From positions 496,001-560,000 of the forward strand of contig JADJNY010000001.1 in NCBI GenBank assembly GCA_016714045.1: 64,000 nt of DNA, given 5' to 3'. The notes below the pieces were generated by a model, which saw only the letters and a program-made list of their open reading frames with translations, had not been told where the DNA came from and ran no database searches. A program made the translations under genes and the position numbers. Positions 1 through 8,888 of the stretch are shown here, piece by piece; the stretch's first letter is position 1; every line of letters starts with the position of its first letter. The DNA comes from Planctomycetota bacterium (lineage in GTDB: Bacteria > Planctomycetota > UBA1135 > GCA-002686595).

Positions 1-290
1 GTCTGACGGCGCTCGGCCGCGAGTCCAGCGCTTCCGCGCTTCGAGTGGTCACGCCGGGCGCGGCGATGGTGTCTCGTTCGACGAGGCACGCGGCAGAGGG
101 GGCGTTTGCTCGTCCGGCGCGCTGGATCGCACGAACGCTGGGCCGCCGGTCGGGCGCATCGCCCGACGTCTCGCACGGGCTCGGTCGCGGAGTCCGGGGG
201 CGGGCCGCGACCGGAAGCCCCCCGTGGAGCGACGGAGCGAGGCCGGCGACGAGCCGCCCGGTTCCCCTTTCGCAGGGCCGGCGCGGGAGC
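1..290. other. No gene recognised at left edge
   Basis: I see no family-like reading frame, RNA or repeat here. Open frames exist on both strands but are Arg/Pro/Ala-rich with no recognisable motif, as expected by chance at this G+C. The stretch lies just downstream of the minus-strand metallo-beta-lactamase gene. Confidence 0.5.
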
Positions 291-1991
291 TCAAATCCGC
301 CACGCGCGCGAGTCGGTCGGGCACTCGACGCGTGCGAAGCCACGGGCGGCGAGCTCGCGCGCGAGCGGCTGGCGTTGGTCTTCTTCCCCGTGGACCAGGA
401 AGAGGTGCGTCGCGCGGTGCGCGTGGGGTTCGAGGGCCGCGATGAGCTCGTCCTTGTCGGCGTGGGCCGAGAAGCCGAGCAGCGGCGTCACGCGCGCTCG
501 CACCGCGTACGCGAGACCGAGCACGTTCACCGTCGTGGCGCCCTCGAGCAGCCGGCGACCCAGCGTGTGCTCGGCCTGGAAGCCGACGATGAGGATCTCG
601 GTCTCCTCGCGGCTCACGCCGTTGGCGAGGTGGTGCAGGATGCGCCCGCTCTCCATCATCCCCGACGACGAAACGATCAGCGTCGGCCGCGGGTCCGCGT
701 TGAGCGCCTTGCTCTCGTCGACGGAATCGGTGAAGGAGAGCCACGCACGCAGCGTGGGGTCCGCCTGGAAGCGCTCGTACTCGCGCAGCGCTTCCTCGTC
801 GAAGCACTCGCGATGCCGCAGCACGATCCGCGTCGCCGCGGTGCCGAGCGGGCTGTCGACGACGACGCGCACGGGCGGCGCGAGCTTCTCGCGGAAGATC
901 CGCGCGAGCGAGTAGAGGACGTTCTGCGTGCGGCCGACGGCGAACGCGGGGACGAGCAGCCGTCCGCGCCCGCGCTCGGCGAGCCGGCGCACCGCGGCGG
1001 CGAGCTCCTCGTCGAGCCGTTCGAACGGCGGGTGCGTGCGATTCCCGTACGTCGATTCGGAGATGTAGACGTCGGCGGGGAGGAGCTCCGCCGGGTCGCG
1101 CAGGATCGGCTGGTGCTTGCGGCCGTAGTCGCCGGTGAAGACGAGGCGGTGCAGCCGAGTCCCTTCCCGGATCTCGCCCTCGACCCAGGCCGAGCCGAGG
1201 ATGTGCCCCGCGTCGTGGAAGCGGAAGCGCATGTTGGGCGCGGCCTCGAACCACTCGCCGTAGTCGCGCGGCGCGAACAACGGCATCGTCGCGTCGACGT
1301 CCTCTTCGAGGAAGAGCGGGAGTACTTCGCGCTCGGGAAGGTTCGACTCGTGCGGCAGACGGAACGGCTCGTTGCGGTTCCACGTGGGGAGCGCGGGCGC
1401 TCCGTCGTCGCGCGCGCCGCTCTCCAACCCGCGGAGGTCCGAGCGGACTCCGCGCCCGAACGGGACCCCCTCGGATGCGCCCGTCGCTCGTCCTTGGCGG
1501 CCGGCGTCGCGGCGAGCGTGCTCGTCGTTCGCTGCGGCGGATTCGTGCGCGTGTTTGCCGCGCCGCGTGCGCCGCGCGTCGGCCTTCTCGCGCTTCGCGC
1601 GCTGGCGGAACTCGGCCCGCGCGCGCTGGGAGAGCAGCTTCTTGCGCATCCGCTGGCGGTTCAGGTGCTCCGCGTCCTGCAGCAGGATGCGCGCGCTGTC
1701 GTGGAGCAGGATCTCGCACAGGTCGCGCGTCGCCGGCGTCGCGAAGATCCGGCCGGTGAAGCCGCGCCGCACGAGCACGGGGAGCTTCCCCGAGTGGTCG
1801 ACGTGCGCGTGCGACTGGACGACGGCGTCGATCCGACCCGCGTCGAACCCGAAGCGCTCGTTCAGGCGCCGCGCTTCGTCGCGCCGGCCCTGGAACATCC
1901 CGCAGTCGAGGAGCACGGTGTGCCCGCCCGCGCGGATCCCGTGGCAGGTCCCGGTCGTGTTTCCCGTCGCTCCGAAGAAGCGCAGCTCCAT
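291..1991 (-). CDS. Beta-CASP metallo-beta-lactamase fold RNase-like protein
   Basis: Predicted cytoplasmic zinc-dependent ribonuclease of the beta-CASP group (566 aa). The metal-binding HAHVDH motif is at residues 61-66, and later zinc-ligand regions are seen in VFTGDYGRKHQP and in the C-terminal FSAHADKDELI and LVHGEE segments. The beta-CASP part shows VPAFAVGRTQN and SSSGMMESGR. ATG at 1991 is the first Met that gives the family's typical N-terminus (MELRFFGATG). Residues about 111-210 are an unusual, highly basic low-complexity insertion (many Arg/Lys/Ala) between the lactamase core and the rest, which may bind RNA. The family processes or degrades RNA; the actual substrate cannot be told from sequence. 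Confidence 0.9.
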   Translation of the reverse strand: MELRFFGATGNTTGTCHGIRAGGHTVLLDCGMFQGRRDEARRLNERFGFDAGRIDAVVQSHAHVDHSGKLPVLVRRGFTGRIFATPATRDLCEILLHDSARILLQDAEHLNRQRMRKKLLSQRARAEFRQRAKREKADARRTRRGKHAHESAAANDEHARRDAGRQGRATGASEGVPFGRGVRSDLRGLESGARDDGAPALPTWNRNEPFRLPHESNLPEREVLPLFLEEDVDATMPLFAPRDYGEWFEAAPNMRFRFHDAGHILGSAWVEGEIREGTRLHRLVFTGDYGRKHQPILRDPAELLPADVYISESTYGNRTHPPFERLDEELAAAVRRLAERGRGRLLVPAFAVGRTQNVLYSLARIFREKLAPPVRVVVDSPLGTAATRIVLRHRECFDEEALREYERFQADPTLRAWLSFTDSVDESKALNADPRPTLIVSSSGMMESGRILHHLANGVSREETEILIVGFQAEHTLGRRLLEGATTVNVLGLAYAVRARVTPLLGFSAHADKDELIAALEPHAHRATHLFLVHGEEDQRQPLARELAARGFARVECPTDSRAWRI

Positions 1992-2122
1992 GACGCTCGA
2001 CCGGCGGGTGGCGCCGCCGCGCGTGCATTGGAGGCGAACGGAGCGTCGAAGCCAAGGGGCGAGTCGAGCGGTGGCGCGAACCGCGGGGGAGCGGCGTTCG
2101 GCGCGTTCCGCGGGCTCGGCCG

Positions 2123-3415
2123 CTAGCCGCGCAACGCGCCCGATTTCGAGGCGGGTTTCACGCCCTCGAGGCCCTTGCGGAAGGCCTTCGTCGCCTGCTC
2201 GAGCACGTCTCCGCCGAAGTGCTCCTTCAGGATGCGTTCCTGTTCCAGGGCGGGGAGCTCGTAGCCGGGGATGCGCTCCCACGCGTTCGGACCGGTCGGT
2301 CGCCGATCGTGCTCGGTGCGGTAGCGCGCGAAGGCCACGAGCGCCGGCGTCAGCGCCGCGGACTTCGTCGTCGCGAGGTGGTGGAGGAAGCCCCACGCGG
2401 CGTGCGCCCGCGCCGACTCGAAGCGTCCACGCGGCCAGGCCGCGAGCTCCGCGACCGTCAGCGGCGTCTCCGCGCGGTCCTTGAACGCGTTCTTCAGCTC
2501 GACCGGCCAGCCGGTGTGCTCGGTCGCGAAGACGAACTCGTCGCGGTAGGGGAAGCAGTAGAGCGCGCCGTCGAAGGCGATCTCGGCCTCCCAGCCGACC
2601 GCTTGCTGCAGCCAGAAGGGCTGCTGGCCGAAGCGACGCAGCAGGAGCACCTGCGCGGCGCGGTTCACGAGCTCGTGCTGCGGGTCCCACTCCTCCTGCC
2701 CGCGCGCCTTCTCGACGTAGCCGCCGCAGAGAGGCTCCTCGAGCACGAAGCCTTGCTGCCGCTTCGCGGTCGCCGACCACGCGGCGAGGTAGGCGTGCCG
2801 CTGCACGAGCTGGTCGAGCAGCGCGGACTGGTCGCCCTCGTCGCGCAGGACGAACAGCACGGCGGTCGTCGTGTCCGAGGCGCCGCTCCCGGAGCCCCAC
2901 GCGCTCGACCACGTCGTCGTCGCGGGCTTGGGCGCGGAGCCGGTCGACGGCGCGTCCGGCGGCGGAGCTTCCGGGTCCTCGGGGATGCCGGACGGCGACG
3001 CCGGCGCTTTCGGGGCCGCGGGCGCCGGTTCCTTCGCGGGCGCGGGGAACAGCAGGTCGAACCAGCTCTCGGTCTTCGCGATCGCGCGCAGGCGCGCGGC
3101 GGGGCCACTGCCGCGTTCCGGGCTCACGAGCAGGATGCGTCCCTCCGCGTCGAGGTCGAGGCGGTATTCGTGCTCACCGGCCCACGCGCTCCACCCTTCG
3201 ATCGCCGCGCGCGCAGCGACCGGGAGGTCGGCGGGCAGCTTCGCGAGCTGGAGCCGCTTCTCCTTCCAGGTGACCGGGGCGTCGGCGGCCTTCGCGCCGC
3301 CTCCGCGCGCCGGAGCGGCGCCGGCGTTCACGCCCATGCGCGGCCGGGGCGCGGCGCCCACGAGGGCGGGGAGCGCGACCACGAGCAAGACAGCGAGCCC
3401 GATGTGTCGGTTCAT
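2123..3415 (-). CDS. Secreted protein, possibly degenerate peptidase-MA-like
   Basis: A 430-aa protein with a signal peptide (hydrophobic residues about 5-22 ending at VGAAP), a Pro/Ala-rich linker near residues 125-165 and a folded C-terminal half. The block around NRAAQVLLLRRFGQQPFWLQQAVGW resembles the helix that carries HExxH in peptidase-MA/DUF1570-type proteins, but no HExxH is present, so catalysis is not expected. It follows the 532-aa gene upstream after one base and is probably cotranscribed with it. The relationship to the upstream protein (same overall layout) is inference. Confidence 0.75.
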   Translation of the reverse strand: MNRHIGLAVLLVVALPALVGAAPRPRMGVNAGAAPARGGGAKAADAPVTWKEKRLQLAKLPADLPVAARAAIEGWSAWAGEHEYRLDLDAEGRILLVSPERGSGPAARLRAIAKTESWFDLLFPAPAKEPAPAAPKAPASPSGIPEDPEAPPPDAPSTGSAPKPATTTWSSAWGSGSGASDTTTAVLFVLRDEGDQSALLDQLVQRHAYLAAWSATAKRQQGFVLEEPLCGGYVEKARGQEEWDPQHELVNRAAQVLLLRRFGQQPFWLQQAVGWEAEIAFDGALYCFPYRDEFVFATEHTGWPVELKNAFKDRAETPLTVAELAAWPRGRFESARAHAAWGFLHHLATTKSAALTPALVAFARYRTEHDRRPTGPNAWERIPGYELPALEQERILKEHFGGDVLEQATKAFRKGLEGVKPASKSGALRG

Positions 3416-3416
3416 G

Positions 3417-5015
3417 TCAGCGGCGTTCCTCGAGCCAGCGCACGAGGCGCGGCTTCAGCTCGTCCATCGTCGTACCCAGGACCTCGCGCGCGGTTTCGTC
3501 GGCCTTCTTCCCCGCGCCGGTTCGCGCGAGGAAATTCGCCGCGTCCCCGGGCCGGCCTTCGAGCAGGTACGCGCTGAACACGTACCCCACGACGAGGTCG
3601 GGGACGGTCATCGCCGTCACGGGCAGGTCCAGCACGGTCGCGAGCGGGGGCGCGTTCGGCGCGCGCATCAGGGTCAGCCCTTCGTTCATCCAGTTCGACT
3701 CGGGCGCGAGCAACCCCGCGCGCAACGCCTCGGCGTCGCGGTTCGCGAGCACGGACCACGTGAGCCGCGAACCGACGAGCTCGCGCGTCAGGTAGAGCCC
3801 GAGGCCTTCGAACGCCCAGCCGTGGACGCGCTCGACGCCGAAGTGGAGGCGCAGGAGCTGCCACAGCGCGTTGCGCACGGCGCAGTCGTCGCGGCGGCGC
3901 GCCTCGGCCTCGAACAGCACGGTGTGCGTGCTGCCCGGGAGCCCGGCACCGGGCGTCTTGGCGAACGCGGCGCGCAGCGCGTCGTCGAAGGCGGGATGGC
4001 GCGCGAGGAACGCCTCACGCGCGGCGCCGGGCGCCACGTAGAACGTGAACTCCGCCGGGCCCTTCGCGGGCACGCCGAAGAGCTCCGCGACGACGCGCAC
4101 CGTCGCGTCGAGCTTGCCCGCGAGCGCGGCGCCGTCGGCGGCGTCGCCGGTCGAGAGGACGCGCACGCGCTCCGACCGCGCGCCGTACGTCCAGGCGTCG
4201 ACCCACGGGAGCTCGGGCCCCGCGGCCGGGCTCGGCGCGAGCTCGACCGGCGCCGCGAGCGCCGCTTGGACCAGCGCGCGCAGCTCCGTGCGGCGCGCGC
4301 GACCGCGCACGGTCTCGGCGAGCACCCACGCGTCGCCGTCGCGCACCTCGCCGCGGCGCGTGCGCACGACCGCGTCGTCGGGGTCGAGGGCGAGCAGGTC
4401 CTGGTGGACGCTCGCGGTCGGGCGCGTCGCCGCAGGTTCGCGGTCGAGCGCGGCGAGCAGGGCGTCGCGGTAGGGCGCGAGCGCCGCGGCGCGCCGCGCG
4501 GGGAGCTCGGCGAGCGCCTTCTTGTTCAGGTTCTGCGCCGGACGCGGCGCGGGCTCCTTCCACGTGCCGTCGGGGTTGCGCGCGAAGCGCAGGCCCTTGC
4601 GGGCGTCGAGGTCGTCGGGCTCGAGCGCGATCACCTGCCGCCAGACGCGGTCGCGCTCCTGGTAGAGCTTCTGGTCGTTGCACCAGCGCGCGAGCTCGTG
4701 GAGGCGGCGCACGAGGGCGACCTTCTCCTGCGCGCGGACGTCGGTGAGCGTCGGCGCGTCGTCGCGAGCCGTGGGGGCAGACCTCGCGTCCGGCGCGTCC
4801 GTGCGCGCGGACGGTCCGAAGCCCGGCCGGAGGAGCGCGGCGGGCGACGGGGTTTCGGTCGCAGCTGACGAAACCTCGACGCGGAGGGGGGAGCACACCA
4901 CGGCCGCGGACTCGGACCGCGTCGAACCTCTTGGCTCGAGGCCGGTCGGGCGCGCGAGCGCCGCGCCGGGCACGACGAGGCAGCCGAGGAGGAGGATCGA
5001 CGTTCGGACGAGCAT
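3417..5015 (-). CDS. Secreted protein with C-terminal gluzincin-like fold
   Basis: A 532-aa exported protein starting at ATG 5015 with a clear signal peptide (MLVRTSILLLGCLVVPGAALA). Residues about 85-155 look like a short helical region with a pattern such as 'ARWCNDQKLYQERDRVWRQV', typical of planctomycete secreted proteins that precede a peptidase-MA-like domain. The C-terminal half has LWQLLRLHFG...WAFEGLGLYLTREL, the place where such proteins carry HExxH/E ligands; these residues are absent. The single-base gap to the next gene suggests an operon of two related exported proteins. Function unknown; an enzyme role is unlikely without the metal ligands. Confidence 0.8.
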   Translation of the reverse strand: MLVRTSILLLGCLVVPGAALARPTGLEPRGSTRSESAAVVCSPLRVEVSSAATETPSPAALLRPGFGPSARTDAPDARSAPTARDDAPTLTDVRAQEKVALVRRLHELARWCNDQKLYQERDRVWRQVIALEPDDLDARKGLRFARNPDGTWKEPAPRPAQNLNKKALAELPARRAAALAPYRDALLAALDREPAATRPTASVHQDLLALDPDDAVVRTRRGEVRDGDAWVLAETVRGRARRTELRALVQAALAAPVELAPSPAAGPELPWVDAWTYGARSERVRVLSTGDAADGAALAGKLDATVRVVAELFGVPAKGPAEFTFYVAPGAAREAFLARHPAFDDALRAAFAKTPGAGLPGSTHTVLFEAEARRRDDCAVRNALWQLLRLHFGVERVHGWAFEGLGLYLTRELVGSRLTWSVLANRDAEALRAGLLAPESNWMNEGLTLMRAPNAPPLATVLDLPVTAMTVPDLVVGYVFSAYLLEGRPGDAANFLARTGAGKKADETAREVLGTTMDELKPRLVRWLEERR

Positions 5016-5207
5016 GCGAGCCGGGGCGGGGAACGGGGGCGACGAGTCTACGGTGGAGGTCGCGCGCGCCTTGGGGCTCTCTGGACGAAAGCCGCGCTCG
5101 CGGGTCGGAGTTCGCGCGCGGAGAGCGTCTCCCGCGGGCATGAAGCCCGCGCGAAGGCCGCGTTCGGGCTCCGTCCTTTCGGGCGGGGGGCTCGTTAGGA
5201 TCCGTGC

Positions 5208-5828
5208 ATGGAACCCGAGCGCTCCCCGGTCTCCGGCGGCGAAGCCGCGATCCTCGCTCTGACGCGGCCCCACCCGAACCTGCTCAAGCTCTACGCGCTC
5301 ACGTCGCTCGTCGGGCTGTGCGCGGCGCCGATCGTGTTCGTGCCGCTCTACTTCAAGTACCACACGCTGCGCTACCGCCTCGACGAGGAGGGCATCAGCG
5401 CCTCGTGGGGCATCCTGTTCCGGCGCGAGGTGCACCTCACCTACAAGCGCATCCAGGACATCCACGTCACGCGCAACTTCGTCGAGCGCTGGCTCGGACT
5501 CGCGACGGTGCAGGTCCAGACGGCGTCCGGCAGCACGACGGCGGAGCTCGCCTTCGAGGGCATCGCCGACCACGAGGCGCTGCGCGACTTCCTCTACCGG
5601 AGGATGCGCGGGCACGAGCTCCACGTCGGAACGCTCGTCGCGAACGCGCCCGCCGGCCCGTCGGCGGTCGAGCGACCGGGCGTCTCGCCCGTCGTGGGGG
5701 GCGCGCGCGCGCTTTCCGCCGGGGAGGCCGAGGCGATCGCGTTGTTGCGCGAGATCCGCGCGGAGCTCGACGCGGCGCGCAGGGCGCTCGACGCCGCGCC
5801 GAAGGCGCTCGATCAACGAGGAGCGTGA
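5208..5828 (+). CDS. Bacterial PH domain membrane protein (bPH2), first of pair
   Basis: A 206-aa protein of the YdbS/YdbT bacterial pleckstrin-homology type (PF03703). One or two membrane segments lie at about residues 27-50 (LYALTSLVGLCAAPIVFVPLYF). The domain follows: RLDEEGISASWGILFRREVHLTYKRIQDIHVTRNFVERWLGLATVQVQTASG, with the family's 'R.QD....N..ER..GLA...V.TAS' pattern. The C-terminal part is low complexity and ends in a probable helix. It sits 6 bp upstream of a second PH protein, as in ydbS-ydbT pairs. In other bacteria such pairs affect membrane or envelope stress functions; the specific role here is unknown. Confidence 0.85.
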   Translation: MEPERSPVSGGEAAILALTRPHPNLLKLYALTSLVGLCAAPIVFVPLYFKYHTLRYRLDEEGISASWGILFRREVHLTYKRIQDIHVTRNFVERWLGLATVQVQTASGSTTAELAFEGIADHEALRDFLYRRMRGHELHVGTLVANAPAGPSAVERPGVSPVVGGARALSAGEAEAIALLREIRAELDAARRALDAAPKALDQRGA

Positions 5829-5834
5829 CCAACC

Positions 5835-6596
5835 ATGTACACGCTGCTGCGCGATCTCGTCGCCCGCTTGCTCCGCGCTCCCACGGAGCCGCCGCGCGTG
5901 CCCGACGGCGCCTACCGCGAGGTCGAGGTGCTCCGCGCGAGCCCGAAGTACCTGCGCTACCGGCTCGTCGGTTTCTCCATCGGTGCCACGTTCGCGGTCC
6001 TCGGGATCGGCACCGCCGTCGTCGCGGCGACGATCGCCGCGCTGACGAGCGGGGAGCCCGCGGCTGCGCTCGCGCTCGTGCCGATCGGGATCGTGGCGCT
6101 CGTCGTCGCCTTCTTCCTCTTCCTGGCGTGGTTCGCGGTGCGCATCGACTACGACCTGCGGTACTACGTGCTCACCGAGCGCTCGCTGCGCGTCCGCGAG
6201 GGCGCGTGGCGCGTCGCCGAGATGACGCTCACCTTCGCGAACGTGCAGAACGTGCGCATCGAGCAGGGACCCTTGATGCGCCTCTTCGGCATCCAGGACG
6301 TCGTCGTCGAGACCGCGGGCGGGGGGGCCGCCGCGCACCACGGACACGGCGCGGCGAGCGGGCATCAAGTGCGCCTCGCGGGGCTCGAGAACGCCTCCCT
6401 CGTGCGCGATCGCATCCTCGAGCACGTCCGGCGGTTCGGCCGCTCGTCGGGGCTCGGCGACCCGGACGACGCGGGGGAGCGCGACGTCGGCGCGCGCGGG
6501 GCCCTCGGTGCCTCGCCCGAGTTCCTCCTCGCCCTGCGCGAAGTGCGCGACGGAGCGCGCGCGTTCCGCGCAGCCGCGGAGCCTCGGAACGGCTGA
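5835..6596 (+). CDS. Bacterial PH domain membrane protein (bPH2), second of pair
   Basis: A 253-aa protein with two strong membrane segments (about residues 45-70 and 78-102) followed by a bPH2 domain: DYDLRYYVLTERSLRVREGAWRV, then TFANVQNVRIEQGPLMRLFGIQDVVVETAGG. It starts 6 bp after the preceding PH gene and surely shares its transcript. Like many partners in such pairs it has a Gly/His-rich loop (residues about 157-170) inside the domain. The C-terminal about 60 residues are charged and poorly conserved in appearance. Confidence 0.88.
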   Translation: MYTLLRDLVARLLRAPTEPPRVPDGAYREVEVLRASPKYLRYRLVGFSIGATFAVLGIGTAVVAATIAALTSGEPAAALALVPIGIVALVVAFFLFLAWFAVRIDYDLRYYVLTERSLRVREGAWRVAEMTLTFANVQNVRIEQGPLMRLFGIQDVVVETAGGGAAAHHGHGAASGHQVRLAGLENASLVRDRILEHVRRFGRSSGLGDPDDAGERDVGARGALGASPEFLLALREVRDGARAFRAAAEPRNG

Positions 6597-6692
6597 CTCG
6601 TGGCCGGCGCGGGCCGCAGGACGCGCCCTGCCCGCCGGGCGCTCGACGGGGAGGCGCAACGCGCTCAGCGCGCGGACGCCGAGCACGAAAGT

Positions 6693-6727
6693 GTGGCGGA
6701 GGACCGTCAGGAGCGGTCCTCCGCCAC
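6693..6727. terminator. Perfect 14-bp hairpin after the PH gene pair
   Basis: GTGGCGGAGGACCG (6693-6706) is exactly complementary to CGGTCCTCCGCCAC (6714-6727) across a 7-base loop. It lies about 100 bp after the second PH gene and before recG, so termination of the PH operon is plausible. There is no T-run after the stem, so a factor-independent terminator of the classical kind is not certain. Confidence 0.5.
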
Positions 6728-7010
6728 GGCGGCTTCCTTCACGGGAGCCTCCAACCACGAGGCCATGGGAGCGCACTCCGCGTGAGCCGTCCGTCTCGTT
6801 CACGCTCTTCCCCCGAGTGCGGTTCCCCATGGCACCCGAACGACGCCCGGAACTCGCGCCGGGCATCGACGACTTCATTTTTCTTTTTCGCGCCGGTCCG
6901 CGAAGTGGGGAATCGCGGAGCACGCGCGCGTGACACTCGAGCCGCTGGCGTCGATCGCTCGCGGACTTATCCTGAGCGCGCGCCGTCGAGCTCGTTCGCC
7001 GCCCCACGCC

Positions 7011-8888
7011 ATGTCCCGCCACCGCACCGCGACCGAGCCGAAGCCCGACACGGCGGACGAGGGAGCGCCGCACGACGCGAGCGCCGCCCTCGAGCTCCCG
7101 TTGACGTCGCTCCCCGGCATCGGCCCCGCGCGCGCGGAGGCGCTCCGAAGCCTCGGCGTGCGGCGCGTGCGCGACCTCGTGTTCCTGTTGCCGCGCCGCC
7201 TGCAGACGGCGGGTGCGGAGCTCCCGATCGCCGACGCCTCGGCGCGGCGCGGTGAGGAGGTCACGATCCGCGCGACCGTCGACCGCATCGCGCTCCAGCG
7301 CTTCGGCCGGCGCTCGACCTTGCGCCTCACGCTGCGCGACGGCTCGGGGTCGATCGCAGCGCTCTTCTTCAACCAGCCGTGGATGCGCAAGTCGTTCGAG
7401 GTGGGGAAAGAGGTCGTGCTGCGCGGCAAGGTCGGCGTCGCGCGCGGGCCCGCGCTGCTCTCGCCGAAGCTCGGCACGGACGAGAAGCCGCTCTCCGCCG
7501 CGGGCACGATCGAGCTCGTCTACCCGTCCGCGGACGGCGTGTCGTCGGAGGCCGTCGGACGCCTCGCGCGCTCGATCGCCGCGCGCTGCGCGTCGACGAT
7601 CGAAGAGCCGCTCCCCGCGGAGCTGCTCGCGGCGCGCGACCTGCCCGCGCTGGCCGAGGCCGTCGCGACGATCCACGCGCCGCCCTCCGCGCACGCGTTC
7701 GAGCGCGCACGCCGGCGGCTCGCGCTCGAGCCGCTCCTGCGCATGGGCGCGCGCCTCGAGGAGCGCCGCCGTTCGCGCGCGGAAAGCGGCGCGTTGCGCG
7801 TCGAGCTCGACCTCGCAGCGCGCGCGGAACTCCTCGCGCGCTTCCCGTTCGCGTTCACGAAGGGCCAGCTCGCGGTCGTCGACGAACTTTGCGCCGACCT
7901 CGCGCGCGGCGCGCCGATGCGGCGCTTGCTCCAGGGCGACGTCGGCTCGGGCAAGACCGTGCTCGGCGTGTTCGCGTGCCTCGCGGTCGCGCGCGCGGGC
8001 GGCCAGTCCGCGTTCCTCGCGCCGACCGAGCTGCTCGCGGAGCAGCACTTCGCCGGCTTGAAGGAGCTCCTGCGCGCGTGCGGCGTGCACGCCGTGTTCT
8101 TGACGGGCTCGCTCGCCGCCGCTGAGCGCCGCGCGGTGCTCGCGCAGCTCGAGAGCGGCATGGCGGACGTCGTGTTCGGCACGCACGCGCTCTTCAGCGC
8201 CGACGTGCGCTACAAGGCGCTCGCGCTCTGCGTCATCGACGAGCAGCAGCGCTTCGGCGTCGCGCAGAGGACGCGGCTCGTCGAGAAGGGCGAGCGCGCG
8301 CACGTGCTCTTGATGACCGCGACGCCGATACCGCGCACGCTCGCGCTCACGCTGTACGGCGACCTCGACACGAGCATCCTGCGCGAGCGCCCCGCCGGCC
8401 GCGGCCGCGTGCGCACGAAGTGGGTGCGCGGCGCCGATCGGCGCAAGGTGCCCGCGTATCTGGAGGAACGCCTCGCCGCCGGCGAGCAGGTGTATTGGGT
8501 GGCGCCGCGCATCGGCGCGAGCGCCGTGGACGACGAGGATCCCGAGGCCGGCGAGCGCGCCAGCGCCGAGCGCGCGTTCGCGAAGCTGTCCGAGACGCCC
8601 GTCGCGGCGCACAAGATCGAGCTGCGCCCCCCCCCCCCCGCCCCCCCGGCGGGCCCCCCCGGCGTTTCGCAAGGGCGACGCGCGCCTGCTCGTCGCGACG
8701 CGGGATCGGTCGGCGTCCAGCGCGACCGGATCGTGTCGCGCGGGCGCTCGGCCTCGCGCGCTCCAAGCGCGCGGCGCACGGGCGAAGGATGGTTGGTGTC
8801 TCTTGTTCGGCAGGACGCCGCCGCGCCCTGCTCGTCGCGCACGACGGCTCGGATCGAAGCGGAGGGACCTGCCGCGCGGCGACGGTGA
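7011..8888 (+). CDS. recG: ATP-dependent DNA helicase RecG, 3' end broken in this sequence
   Basis: Branch-migrating helicase that remodels stalled forks and Holliday junctions. The start at ATG 7011 puts a helix-hairpin-helix-like LTSLPGIGPARAEAL near residue 32 and the wedge OB fold at about residues 75-140. Helicase motif I is GDVGSGKT (about 309), motif II is IDEQQRFG (about 409) and motif III is TATPIPRT (about 435). An alternative GTG start lies at 6930. After KIEL (base about 8626) the frame enters poly-C runs and the family's C-terminus is lost. Fragments of it can still be read in other frames (FRKGDARLLVAT near 8670, GWCLLFGRTP near 8790, GDLAGLR near 8890). The literal stop is 8888; the true end is probably near 9000. 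I regard this as assembly damage, not decay. Confidence 0.9.
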   Translation: MSRHRTATEPKPDTADEGAPHDASAALELPLTSLPGIGPARAEALRSLGVRRVRDLVFLLPRRLQTAGAELPIADASARRGEEVTIRATVDRIALQRFGRRSTLRLTLRDGSGSIAALFFNQPWMRKSFEVGKEVVLRGKVGVARGPALLSPKLGTDEKPLSAAGTIELVYPSADGVSSEAVGRLARSIAARCASTIEEPLPAELLAARDLPALAEAVATIHAPPSAHAFERARRRLALEPLLRMGARLEERRRSRAESGALRVELDLAARAELLARFPFAFTKGQLAVVDELCADLARGAPMRRLLQGDVGSGKTVLGVFACLAVARAGGQSAFLAPTELLAEQHFAGLKELLRACGVHAVFLTGSLAAAERRAVLAQLESGMADVVFGTHALFSADVRYKALALCVIDEQQRFGVAQRTRLVEKGERAHVLLMTATPIPRTLALTLYGDLDTSILRERPAGRGRVRTKWVRGADRRKVPAYLEERLAAGEQVYWVAPRIGASAVDDEDPEAGERASAERAFAKLSETPVAAHKIELRPPPPAPPAGPPGVSQGRRAPARRDAGSVGVQRDRIVSRGRSASRAPSARRTGEGWLVSLVRQDAAAPCSSRTTARIEAEGPAARRR

